From assembly GCF_028389875.1 (NCBI RefSeq), contig NC_084665.1, forward strand, positions 3,410,001 through 3,474,000: a DNA stretch of 64,000 bases, read 5' to 3'. Under the pieces are notes generated by a model that was given only the letters and a program-made list of their open reading frames with translations, had not been told where the DNA came from and made no database searches. The stretch comes from Rhea pennata (taxonomy: Eukaryota; Chordata; Aves; Rheiformes; Rheidae). Each line of letters begins with the position of its first letter. Position 1 is the first letter of the stretch. Positions 45,601 to 57,600 of this stretch are shown piece after piece. The position numbers were made by a program, and so were the translations under genes.

Positions 45601-48600
45601 GGTCTCCCATCTCTGTCCCAGCCTTGTCTCTGGCCTTCGCTCCACAGGAAAGTACCATGTGTGGGTGCAGCAAGGTGCCCATGGCCCCTTGAGTGCTGCA
45701 AAGAGCTATGGAAGTTTAGGGAGCCAGGGATGAGCTGGGTCTCCACCTGGGTGCTGTGATGGGAAAAGGAGGCACCCTCCTTGGGAGCATGGAGGTGTTT
45801 GCTAGCTGTTAAAGCAAAGGGTCAGGGAAAAAGTGTTTTGCAGTTTGTTACCAAGCTCTCGGCCTAGTTAGGTCTGGAGCTGGGGGTGTAAATATATGCA
45901 GCTCCCACTGTGGTGCTGGGCGAGTTCAGCATGTGTCCAGGGAGTGCTGGCTCTGAGGAGGGAGCAGGAGCATCTGAGAGCACTCCTGCTCAGCTATGGG
46001 AATGTTTGAGGTCATCTCCATGTTGAGAGTGAAACTGGTGAGGTCAAGGTGTTGATTATATTTTACCTGTTTTCTCTTGATGGAGGGTTCGTTGGGTTTG
46101 GGGCATGAGATGGAGCTCCTGGTTGGAGCCTGGCTCCTGCAGGGTGCTGAGTCACTTTGTGTCCCACCAAGTTTGCATGTCAAATTGAAGAAGGGACCTG
46201 ACTGCCACCTCCATCTCTTGCCCTGCCACCAGCTGTCTGTCTGTGCTGGGCAAACAGCAGCACAGAGCAGACACCAGCCAGCCATGTCCTCTGCTGCAAG
46301 AGCTCCTCAGAAGAGCTGGCCATGTCAGGGTTTGCAGCTAGCTCCTTCAAGTCCTTCTGTGGATCTGGCTCATTTGGATCTAACAAGCCCGCTGTCCCCC
46401 CTACAGCTGGGGCAGATGTGAGGCCTCTTGCTGGCTGAGGAGAAGGGGAAGACGACAGCAGCCCTTTGGGGAGGAAGCATGCACTTTAAACGCTCGGGGT
46501 TTTGCTGCCTTGAGCACTGCAGATGAGTTGCAGCTCCTCTGCATCCAAAATGGCAAAAGATCAGAGTGTCTGGCTAAGCTGTGGCTGGCTTTGCTGCAGT
46601 GTCCCTGGAAGCGAGTCTGCAGAACAACCCTCCTGCGGGCTGGCTGGAGAGCAGCAGCCCCTTGCAGAGCTGCGGTTGCTTTCCAAGCCAGCAAGCCTTA
46701 CCCTTACTTGAAGTCCTCTCTCGGTTCCTGTTCACATGCCTTTAATTCCTCGTTTGCTTGCAGGTGGTTTGAAGATTACTAATGGCCTTGTATGAGCTGC
46801 TCTGTCTCAAGAGGTTGGTAATCTAGGCTCTTCTGGGTAAAAAGGAAAATAGATCTTTTCTTGTTTCCTTGCTTTCTCCTGTCCTGGGCTGTTTCAGCTC
46901 AGTGAGGAGGCGCCTGGGTGCGGGACATGCCTGGAGGAGCAGCGCTGGTCTCTCTTGGAGCCCTGGAGTGCTGCAGCTGGGACCCAGAGCTGCGCAGCAG
47001 TTGAGCAATGCCGTTGGACAAGCAGATGATCTCTGTATTGCTTCAAGATGGGGGTGACGAGGCCCGTTGGCCAGGGTGGAAGATGTGCTGCCTGGCCTTG
47101 CTGGCTCGTGCAGTTGCTCTGTGGCAGCCCCATGGGGTGGGCCGCTGGAGCCAGCCCCGAGCGAGCCACTGCGCGGCCACCCCGTGGCCGTGCCTCTGCA
47201 GCTGCGTGGCCCGGCAGCCCCGCAGCTCTGCAGTCTGCCAAGTGCATCCCGCCCTCGAAGTGTGCTCCATCCACGTCCCAGGCCAGCATCCCTCGCCCCT
47301 CTGATGCCGCCGCCTTCACCCTCGATTCCTGCAGGGCTGCCCTGAGATGGAGCCCGGGCCACGGGTCGTGCTGCCCTGTGGTGCTGCTGCCCCTGCCGGC
47401 GGGCGCCGCGTCCTTTGTGCTCTGGAGAGCTGGGCACGGCGCTCGTTGGAGCATCCACCCGCTCCTGCTGGTGTTTGTTCTCTCCCTGCAGATGTTTTGC
47501 CCCATGGTGTGGGGGGGATTGCGCCCTGGGAGCCCCCAGGGGTGAGTGCCACTTCCCCTTGTCGGCCAGCTACACAGTTCCCTTAACTTTCATCAGCTAT
47601 CTCGACCGGAGGCTTTTGCGTTTCAATTAAATATCCCTTGAGTGAACTCTACTGGGTGTTTTCAAGCGTGCAGAGTTTCACTCTGGGTTTATCTGATCAG
47701 GCTACAACTTTCCAGGAAAGCTTTCTGCAGTGACAGTTGCAATGATTTTAGGCTAGAAACACGTGCTGAGGGTTCCCCCCCCCTTTCTTTTTTCTTTTTC
47801 TTTCTTTTTTTTTTTTTTTTTTTTCTTTTTCCCTCCCAGCCAGGGGTGGTTTGTGTCACACACACATGCAGGGAGCAGGTGCTTGCCAGCACGCACGTTC
47901 TGGAGAGCTGCTTGGCACTGGCCCAGCGGGGTGGTAGCTGGCCCAGAGACGTCACTAGAAGTGGAGCTTGGCGGTTGGGTTGCATGAGTATTTTTTTAAT
48001 ATTTTTATTTTTTTTCTGGTGGCTCTCGCTGAGGAAAGAGAAACAGTCATTTTACTTGCGTTAGCAGCAGCGCTGCTCGGCTTGGCTTCGCCCGTGAAAT
48101 CCCCGTGGGAATACACCATTGCAAAGGTTTCCAGCTGGACTGAGCTGGGGCTTCCTTTGCTCCTTGAGTGATCTTTCTGTGGTGCTCTTAGGGTGCTGCG
48201 AGAGCTCCCTCATCTCGTGGCTCAGAGAGTTTTGGCAGCCTCCTGTGGCTCGACCATGCGCGCGCTTGGCTCTGCTGCTCAGTAATGCCCAGGGGCTCCT
48301 CAAGCTCCGTGGGTAGGATGAGCAGAGCTGGTTCTTCCTGTCTCTGAGCGGAGGCTTTTTGTTCTTCAACCTGAACAGAAGTCAGTGGCATCTACTGGCT
48401 CTGTGCAGGTTTTACCCAAACTCTGGTATAACAGCATCCCCCTTGGTTAACCTTCTGCTCAGACTGCTTCCTTGAACCGCTGTCCCCAACCCCTGGATGA
48501 GCTGGAGGGAACACACAGACTTGTCCTGTCTCCAGCTGGCTCTTGAAGCCAGGCTGTATAACTTTTACAGACAAGTGTAGTTTCCCCTCTGGCTCCAAAT

Positions 48601-51600
48601 GCTGAGTCTTAGTGTTATGGTTTTAAAACACTGAGTAAAGCTGGGTCCAGCATTCGACTGCTGCCATCTTCTTCCCTCAAATGTCTGGGCCATGTCCAGC
48701 TGCTACTGGTCTTCCCCCCAGCCCAAATCTGATGTGTGGTGGGAACGGTGGTTTCCAGCATGGACAGCCAGTGTGTCCATGGTACCTTGGATGCCACTGA
48801 CAGCCCAAAGCACAGGTTTCTGGCTCTTATTCCACTTTGGCACTTCCTTGTCCCAGTTTGCCTTGGCTCTTCTGATCATGAGGACTTTCATTGTGGGGAT
48901 CTCCCTTAAGCTCAACTGTCTCCATTTCTCTGAGATGGAGGATGAAGATATAAATAGTTTCTGCTTCTTCACCTGAGTGAGCTGGAGCCCAGTGTTTCCT
49001 GCTGCCTTGTAAAATCCCTGCTTCCCACGGGGAGCTTGTGCCAAACCTTTGCTGCATCCCCACTCTGCAGAGCCACAGCCACCTCCTGTCTGGATGTGGT
49101 GGTCTGCAGGCGATTAGACCACCAACATGTTTAGCTGACCAACACCAAACGTGCCTGTCACGATTGCACCGGCAGCGATGAGGTGAAAGCGGTTCTGCTG
49201 CCATTTGATGTTGTACTGCTAAGGCTTATAATTTAATGCTAGAAGCACGCCTAATGTAAAACGTTGTGACTTCATACTCTAATCCTCCTAGTTTTGAAAG
49301 AGTGGTGTCTCATCAGTAACTGCAGCATGGGCATGACCAGCAGGCTGTAAAAGCTTTGGGGTGCCAAGACTCCGAGAAGACAGTTGATCCATCCTGCTCA
49401 TGGGCTCTCCCAATGTGCACTGCTTCCTTGTGCAGGTTTTGCACCATAGACGTACAGTTTAGCAGATATTGGTGCCTGGAAGCATCTTGCTGGAGATGGA
49501 CAGAGCCAGCTCATGGAGGCTCAGTGTGGAGTGGCTTCACTGGTCCTATTCCCCTTTGCTTCTGACTGGTTATCTCAGCTGCCCATTTTTTCATGAGCTC
49601 AGCTTGTGTCACCTCAGGGCAATTGTGCTGTTGAGTGTGTGACTGTATTTATGTGCGTTCAGGCAGCCACTGCCCTTTCAAGTGCTCTTGATGGAATGGA
49701 TGTGATGTACTGGGACTATACGTGTGTGTAGATATGTAAGAGTGTATGTTCCCACCGGCTGTGCTGCATTGGGGTGCACATGCTGCTCATGGGGTTTGTG
49801 AAATGACTGTTGCAGATTGATGGACAGCTTATGCCTCTTTGGGAGGTGCATGATAGTTGATGGTAGAAACTTCATTGGACTTGGTGACCCTGGGAGCACA
49901 GGGAGTTGGGTCCCTGAGGAGCAAGGGGCTGCAGTGCCCAGCCTGGTTGGGGACAGTCCCTGGGGACCTTGCATGCATACCACAATCAGTGGCACAACTG
50001 GAAGATGATGGTGAAAAGCCAGACTGCAAGGAATACCATGTCCTAGACCCTTCGGTATGTTGTTTATGCTGCCAGTCTGTGGGATCTCCTGGTTTCTTGC
50101 TGTTCCTTTCCTGGAGCTGCTTTGGGGTGACTGAAAATGGGAATTGGACCCACAGTCCACAGTAGTGCGGGGATGTCTGTGGGTGGCTGCAGTCCAGAGA
50201 GGCTTTGCTTGGCTCTTGTGCTGCTTTCGAGCTTTCCAGAGGCCATCCAGCATGGAAAGGGCTCTTGAGGCTTTCCAAAACACAGTGATACAGAGGTCCA
50301 TTTGTATCATCTCCTTTACAACAAGGCTGCCACTTTGCAGTCTGAGACGCGCTGTTGAATTGTGTCCCTTTACCAGGCTTTTACGTGAAGACTGAACAAG
50401 AGATTATGGCAGAGTCCTTAAAAAGGAGCTGCCCTGGGAGCTGGGCTTGGATCTTGCTCATGTAACTCATCCAGGCGGTCCCTTCCCAAAGCCCCTTTCC
50501 TCGCGGCAGTGGGAGTGCACCGTTTCGCTTGCTTTCTTGTTCACCACTGTGATATATTGTTTCAAAGATGCTTGACATCTGCCTGGCTTGGCCTCTTCCC
50601 CCATGAGAGCACAGTGCAGGGAAGAGGATCCAGGACGGATCAGCGTGCGCTGAATTGCCCTTTGTCTGCTTTCCTCTCCGCCGCCAGCTGGTAACTGGAG
50701 TTGAGCGCCTGCACGGCTGGCTGCAGCCAGGCAGCAGCCAGATTGGGGAACACGCTAGCACGGTCCCTCGGCGGCCACGCTGAGGAATGCCTAGCACAGC
50801 ACTGGCTGCTCTGCTGGGGGCTTGGGCAGCCCTGCTGTGGCGATAGCTGCTGTCTGTAGAGCATTGCGAATGGCCTGTGCTCGCCTATCCCCTCCTCGCC
50901 ATCACCAGTTTCTAACCTGCTCTCCTTTTCCTTGCAGCGGTGGGGACTCGGGCAACGATCCTTTTCACCAAGGAGCCATACTCCCAGGATGCCCTGCATG
51001 GCCGCAGCGCCATCCTCCGCTGTGAGGTAGCTGAGCCGGCAAACGTGGCCTTTGAATGGCTGCAGAACGGGCTCCCCGTCCAGGACACAGAGCAGCGCTT
51101 CAAAGAAGGCAGCAACCTCCAGTTCATTGCTATCGACCGGCACCGGGATGCGGGGGACTTCCAGTGCGTGGCGAGGAATGTGCTCACTGGGGAGGAAGCC
51201 CGCACAGCCAATGCATCCTTCAATATCAAGTGTGAGTTTGGGGCAAGGGAGACTGAGAACAGGCTGTTGCCATGGTTTGCCAAGGGGTGGTGATCAGTTA
51301 AGGAGGGGTAGCACGGGCTGTGCAGGGAGGCATCCTCTGCAGCTCCCATGTCCATCGTGCCCTCTAGGACCCTTGTATTCTCTGGCATCCTGAAGGCTGT
51401 CAGATTGAAAAATGGCTGAATGGCAGAGCTTGGAGGGCTCTGTGATCAGTGGCAAAAGTCTGGTTGGAGGCCAGTAACTAGCAGTGTTCCCCAGGGATCA
51501 GTACTGACTCCAGTCTTGCTCGTTTTATTCATCCGTGACCTGGACATCAGCAAGGCTGCCGATGATGCCGATGATACCGAGCTGGGAGGAGTGGTTGAGA

Positions 51601-54600
51601 CACCCAGGGGCTGTGCTGCCATTCAGAGAGACTTGGACAGGCTGGAGGGTTGGGCAGAGAGGAACCTCCTGAGGTTCAACAAGGGCAAGTGCAGAGTGCT
51701 GCACCTAGGGAGAAATAACCCCATGCACCAGTACAAGCTGGGGGCTGACCTGCTGGAAGGCAGCTCTGCAGAGCAGGACCTGGGAGTGCTGGTGGATGAC
51801 AAGTTGACCATGAGCCAGCAATGTGCCCTTGTGGCCAGTAAGGCCAATGGTGTCCTGGGCTGCATTAGGAAGAGTGTTGCCAGCAGGTGGAGGGAGGTGA
51901 TCCTGCCCCTCTCCTCAGCCCTGGGGAGGCCTCATCTCGAGTCCTGCGTCCAGTTCTGGGCTCCCCAGTATGAGAGAGACATGGAGCTCGTGGAACGAGT
52001 GCAGCAAAGAGCTACTAAGATGTTGAAGGGACGGGAGCCTCTCTCATGAGGAAACGCTGCGAGAGCTGGAACTGTTCAGCCTGGGGAAGGGAAGACAGCA
52101 GGGGGATCTTATCCATGTGGGTAAGTGTCTGAAGGGAGGGTGTGGAGAGAATGGGGCCAGATTGTTCTCAGAGGTGCCCAGTGATAGGACAAGAGGCAAC
52201 AGGCACAAACTGAAACACTGATAATTCTACCCAAATCCAGGGAAAATCTTTTTTACTGTGAGGGTGATGGAGCACTGGAACAGGTTGCCCAGGGAGGTTG
52301 TGGAGTCTCCATCCTTGGAGATATTCCAAAGCCATCTGGTCATTAGCAATGTGTTGTAGGTGACCCTGCCTGAGCAAGCAGAGGGACTGGACTAGATGAT
52401 CTCTCAAGGTCCCTTCAACTATTCTGCACTTCGGTGATGCTCCCTCCCCCCGTATTCAGGTGCTCTCCCTGTCCATTTATATGGAACCAGCCTGAATAGG
52501 TGCATGGAGTTATTTCTCTCCAGGTGCAGGACTCTGCACTTGCCTTTGTTGAACTTCATAAGGCTCTTCTCTGGCCATCTCTCCAGCCTGTGAAGGGCCC
52601 TCTGACTGGCAGCCTAGCCCTCTGGTGTATCAGCCACTGCTCCCAGTTTTGCATCGTCAGCAACCTCTGTCCCTTCATCCAGGTCACTGATGAAGATGTT
52701 AAACAGTATTGGACCCAATTATATGAGGATGTTACTGTACCAAGCATGTCCTCGTCACTGCAGACCTCTTTGGAGCCTGTCTCATCCCTCAGGGGATGAG
52801 ACAGGCTCCAAAGAGCCTATGCAGGCTAGGGTGGGACACTTGCAGTGTGGGTGTCCCTTTGCTCCGTGCATATGGGCTGGTCCTGGATTGAAGGAGTTAC
52901 GTGTCTTCGAGCCTTCCTGTTCCCATGCCACCTGCTCCAGATGTTACCAAACTGTATGGAGAGCCAGCCATGGTGATCTCTTCCCTTTGACCCCACAGGG
53001 CTGGAGACGGGCAGTGTGCTGCTGAAACAGCCGGCCAGCGTGGCTGAGATCCAGCCATCCTCCACGGTGGTGCTGCGATGTCACATTGACGGCCACCCAC
53101 GGTAAGGATTGCCTTCCCTCCCCAGAAGCAGGTCCTGCTGGGGGTCCCCGGCGCCTTTGCCGCATGCTCTTTCCCCTCCTCCTTCTCTCTCTCTCTCCTT
53201 CTCTCTCCTGCGAGGATGCAGTAAAGTCTAGGGAAGGCGAAAGGCAGGATTGAGACTGGCTGAGCACCTGGGGAGAAGGCAAACGGCTTCCTTGGAGCCG
53301 CGTAGCAAGGAGCACAGTAAGGACGGGCTCTCGCAGGCCAGTCGCTGAGCTGCTTCATGTGCTGCGGTCACTCTCCGTCGCTTTCTGATCATGTGCCATC
53401 TCCTTGGCTGCATGTCTCATGGCTTTGTGTGCGTGCTGGGGCTGGCAGTGGGGTCGGAGAGCCAGGGAAAGGGGCCATCTCCGGGCTGTGTCCTCCGCAC
53501 ATGCACTCCGTGGCCAGTCGTGCACCCTGGTCACCCTCTTGTGTCTGTCTCATAGCCCCACGTGGCAGTGGTTCCGGGACAGCATCCCCATCCCTGATGA
53601 CCGCGACGCCTACGCCATCAGCAACAAGGACCGGACGCTGACCCTCCGCAGCGCCAGCCCCGATGACAACGGGCTCTACTGCTGCTGTGCCCGCAGCGCC
53701 GTTGGGTTCGTGTGCAGCCATGACAACTTCACACTGAATATCATTGGTGAGTGGCTCCTGGCTGCCCCGGTCTGGGCTTTAGCTGTTTTACTGCCTGGCC
53801 GATAGCCTGCCCTTTGCTGCCGTGGCCTGCAAGGGAAGTGTCAGGCTGGTGTGACATCCTCCCTGAGAAATCTCTTGCTGGAGACAGGTCTGACACACTG
53901 GCTGGGTTTGAATTTGCTCCTGTCTACCAGCGTTAATTTGTCCCCGCATTTTTCTGGAGCAGGTCTGTGCTGTAGTCTCTGGGTCCTCCCGTCTTTAACT
54001 AGGTTTGGACTCTGGAGGCTGTAGATGCTGCCAAGTAATACAAGTGCTGCTGTGATGCCTTGTGGGGTGAGACATCTCACTGGCCTTTGGAGGCAAGGCC
54101 TGGGCTGTAGCCAGAAGAGGGTTGTTGGCCTTAGGGAGATTTCAGGCCCTGGACAAGGGGATTTGTGGTCAAGTGGCAGGATTGGGTCTGTTTGCCACGA
54201 GCCCAGGGTGCTCAGGGGCTCCCTGGAACTGGATGGGACTTTCCCCGAAGCAGCCTGTGCATGCGATCCTAGCTGTGTGACAACAGCTGTTGCGGTGTAT
54301 GTGCCTACTTTGGGGATGGGTGTCCTTTCAGGGTGCTCTCAGCTCCTCTTTGAGTTTCCACTGGTGCACCGATGAAGGGATCCCACAGGCTGCTCCCCTC
54401 TCCTCACGCTTCTGTGGTCTTTGCCATTGCAGATGAAAGCTTCCCTCAGGCAGTGATCGTCCCACAGGACCTCATCGTGACCAAGAATGAAGAGGCCATG
54501 TTCAACTGCCAATTTACAGCTGTGCCCCCTCCCACACAGGAGTGGCTCTTTGAAGACACCCCCATCACCAACAGGTCCAGGTAATAGGGGCCCCAGTGAT

Positions 54601-57600
54601 CTGGGAGGAGAGGGGGAGCCCCATGGCCCGGAAGCAGCAGAGAAGGGCCAAAGGTACACCCAAGGGCAGGTACACCAGACTAGCCTCTGCTGATGAGGCC
54701 AGTTTCTCAGCTGGCCTGAGATAGGGTTAGCAGGGCCTTGGTGCTTGTACATGGCTTTCATCTACACCGGGCTTAGGAAACAGACTGTCCTCTAATGAGC
54801 ACGCGGGGCTGTCAGAACTGCATGCCGCATGTGGTGATCCCCAGAACTGGACATGTCTCCCAGCCTCAGATGTCCATATGTGATGAATCGTGGAGCTAGA
54901 GATGTCTCCAGCCCCAAACACCCACTAGGGTCATTTCTGGAGCCAGAGATGCATCCTAGCACCAGATGCCCACACATGATGATCCTCAGAGCCAGGGACA
55001 CCTCCCAGACCCAGACACCTGCACAGCGACCCCTGAGCCTTTGGCTGTTTTGCAGCCCCAGATACCTGCCCATGACAATCCCTGGAGCCAGGGACATTTC
55101 TCAGCCCCAAGTGCCTATGCATGATCCCCCCACAGTTGGGGATGTCTCATAGCTGGACTGTGCAGGGTGATTCCCAGCAACAGAATGTCACCAAGGCAGA
55201 CTGCACAACGCGAGCAGCCCCATCTAGGCACGAGACGCCCAATGGCCTCGCAGCTCCTGGGCGCCACCTTGTGCCCTCTTCTGCATGTGCTGGCTCTTGG
55301 AGCTGGCCTGCTTTGGGGTGCGTCTTTCCAGGGAAGCCCACTCTGCTGCGGGGAAGATATTTCTCTCAGCTTGTCTTCTTGATGAAGCATGTATCCCACC
55401 ATCTCCTTGTCCTCACATGCTGTACCCCACCCCAAGGAGCTTTGACTTGGCACAAAGGTCTCCCCGTTCACTCCGTGAGCTCGTGCAGGACATCACAGGG
55501 CCATGGCTCTGTCGCATGTCCTGCTGAGGTGCCCAACCGAGCCCTGTCTCTCCCCGCATGCCCAGGACCATTGTGTTCGCCAACGGCTCCCTGCTGATCA
55601 CCCAGGTGAGGGCTCGCAGCACTGGGGTCTACAAGTGTGTTGGCCGTGGGCAGAGGGGGAAACCTGCTGTCCTGGAGGCGACTCTGCGGCTGGCAGGTGA
55701 GGTCCTGGGGCTGGCGACAGGGCGGGCAGTGGGTCCCAGACTTGCAGCGTCGCTCTGAGTTGTGCAAGGAGGTAGCAATGGGTTGGTACATTGAAAAGCG
55801 CTTGGTTTATCTGTGAAGTGGCTTGTCCTTGCTGCCCAGGTGAAGTGTGCAAAGGTAGCTTGTGTGTGCCCTGCCTTGGCTGGTGTTTTCTGTGGGGATG
55901 GTAATGCCGGCAGCAGCCACACGCTCTTGCCCTCTTTGAGCCCTGCTGTCTGTTGCTCCTCTCAGAGATCGAAGACATGGCGCCCTTCTCCCCGAAGGTG
56001 TTCACGGCCAACCAGGCGCATCGTGTGGCCTGTATCGCCCCCCGGGGTGTACCTCCACCCCAGGTCTGGTGGGAACGGGACCAGGAACAGGTTCCCACCA
56101 CTGGCAGGGTATACCAAGAGGCAGAGCAGCTTGTCTTCACTAGTATCACCGAGATGGATGCAGGGACCTACACGTGCCATGCTGCCAACAAGGCTGGAGA
56201 GAAGAAACAGGAGCTGAGCATCACCGTGGCCAGTAAGCAGCTTTTGGAGAAGGGCTGGGAGCAGGGGAAGGGACTGGAGAGGGAATTGGGATGGGCTGGT
56301 GCCTCACCTCTTGGGTGCAGGGAAGCACAGTCCCCATAGCTGACCAGGGACACTGGTCTGGGCCACACTGGTGTTGGCTGGTGGGGCGGTGAGTGGCCCC
56401 ACGTAACTCCTTGCCTCTGCGCCCAGCGGTGCCCAAGTGGGTGGAGATGCCCAAGGACAGCCAGCTGGAGGAGAGCAAGCCAGGATATCTGCACTGCCTC
56501 AGCAAGGCCTCCCTGAAACCCACCGTCACCTGGTACCGCAATGGCGTCTCCATCTCTGAGGTGAGGTGGTGAGATGAGTCCCTGCTGCTCACGGGCACTT
56601 TTTCAAGGCAGCTATTTGGCTCCTTCCTCCTTCACTGCTGCTGTTTTCTTGCTTTGCTCCTGGGCCTGTCATCACCCTGTTACCTGTACCCTCACTGTGC
56701 TCCTGGCACTGTCCCCATCCTCCTGCTGTGTGGGTGTGTGACCGGCCGTCTCTGGCTGCTTGGCTCGCCACTGGCCTGGTGCTTTTTGGGGAGGAGAGAA
56801 GAGATGGAGCAGTGTGCCTTGGCTCTCCGAGTGGATCCCATCAGGGCCGTGCCCATCTGGGGCACGAAAAAGTAAAGTCTTGGAGAGGCAGCAGTGAGCC
56901 CAGGGCTGGTGACAATGATGTTTCTGCCTCCCTCCCTCCTTTTTGCGGTAGGACTCGCGCTTTGAGATCTCTGAGAATGGGACGCTGCGCATCAACAACG
57001 TGGAGGTGTATGACGGGACAATGTACAAATGCGTGAGCAGCACTCCAGCGGGCAGCATTGAAGGATACGCACGGGTGCACGTGCTAGGTACGCTGGTGGG
57101 GGGACTCTCTTGCCTGGCAGGCGACAGGGATGATATCCCCAGATTTGGTGCTGGGAGGCCTGATGGCACCTGTGTCTCTTGCAGAGAAGCTGAAGTTCAC
57201 TCCCCCACCCCAGCCACTGCAGTGCATGGAGTTTGATAAGGAGGTTACGGTGTCCTGCTCAGCCACTGGCCGGGAAAAACCCACCATCCAATGGACTAAA
57301 ACAGGTGAGGGGGACTTGAATGGGCCATGTGTCCCCAGTATGGGCCGCCAGAGCTTTCCATTAGCCCACCTTCGGTGCGGGTGAAGCAGCAGTGCTATGG
57401 TGGACTGAGGAGCTGATGTGCAACTCCGTGTTGCACGCGTGACCACTGCATCCCTCTTCTTGCCATCCCATAGATGGGAGCAGCCTGCCATCCCATGTCA
57501 GCCACAACGCCGGCATCTTGTCCTTCCACAAGGTGAGCCGGAGCGACTCGGGGAACTACACGTGCATCGCCTCCAACAGCCCTCAGGGCGAGATCCGAGC

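Larger units (their letters stand above)
51232..52998 (+). other. PTK7: PTK7 intron 2 (1.8 kb)
   Basis: More than two-thirds of this intron is CR1-derived: the plus-strand copy, the minus-strand fragment and the hairpin. The remaining about 180 bp at each end look like ordinary intron. The donor is AAGT|GTGAGT and the acceptor CCCCACAG|GGCTGG. Confidence 0.8.

Noticed and set aside
51420-52049. Functional reverse transcriptase gene
   Set aside because: It is a 5'-truncated CR1 copy with a rearranged catalytic block and no upstream ORF; inactive.
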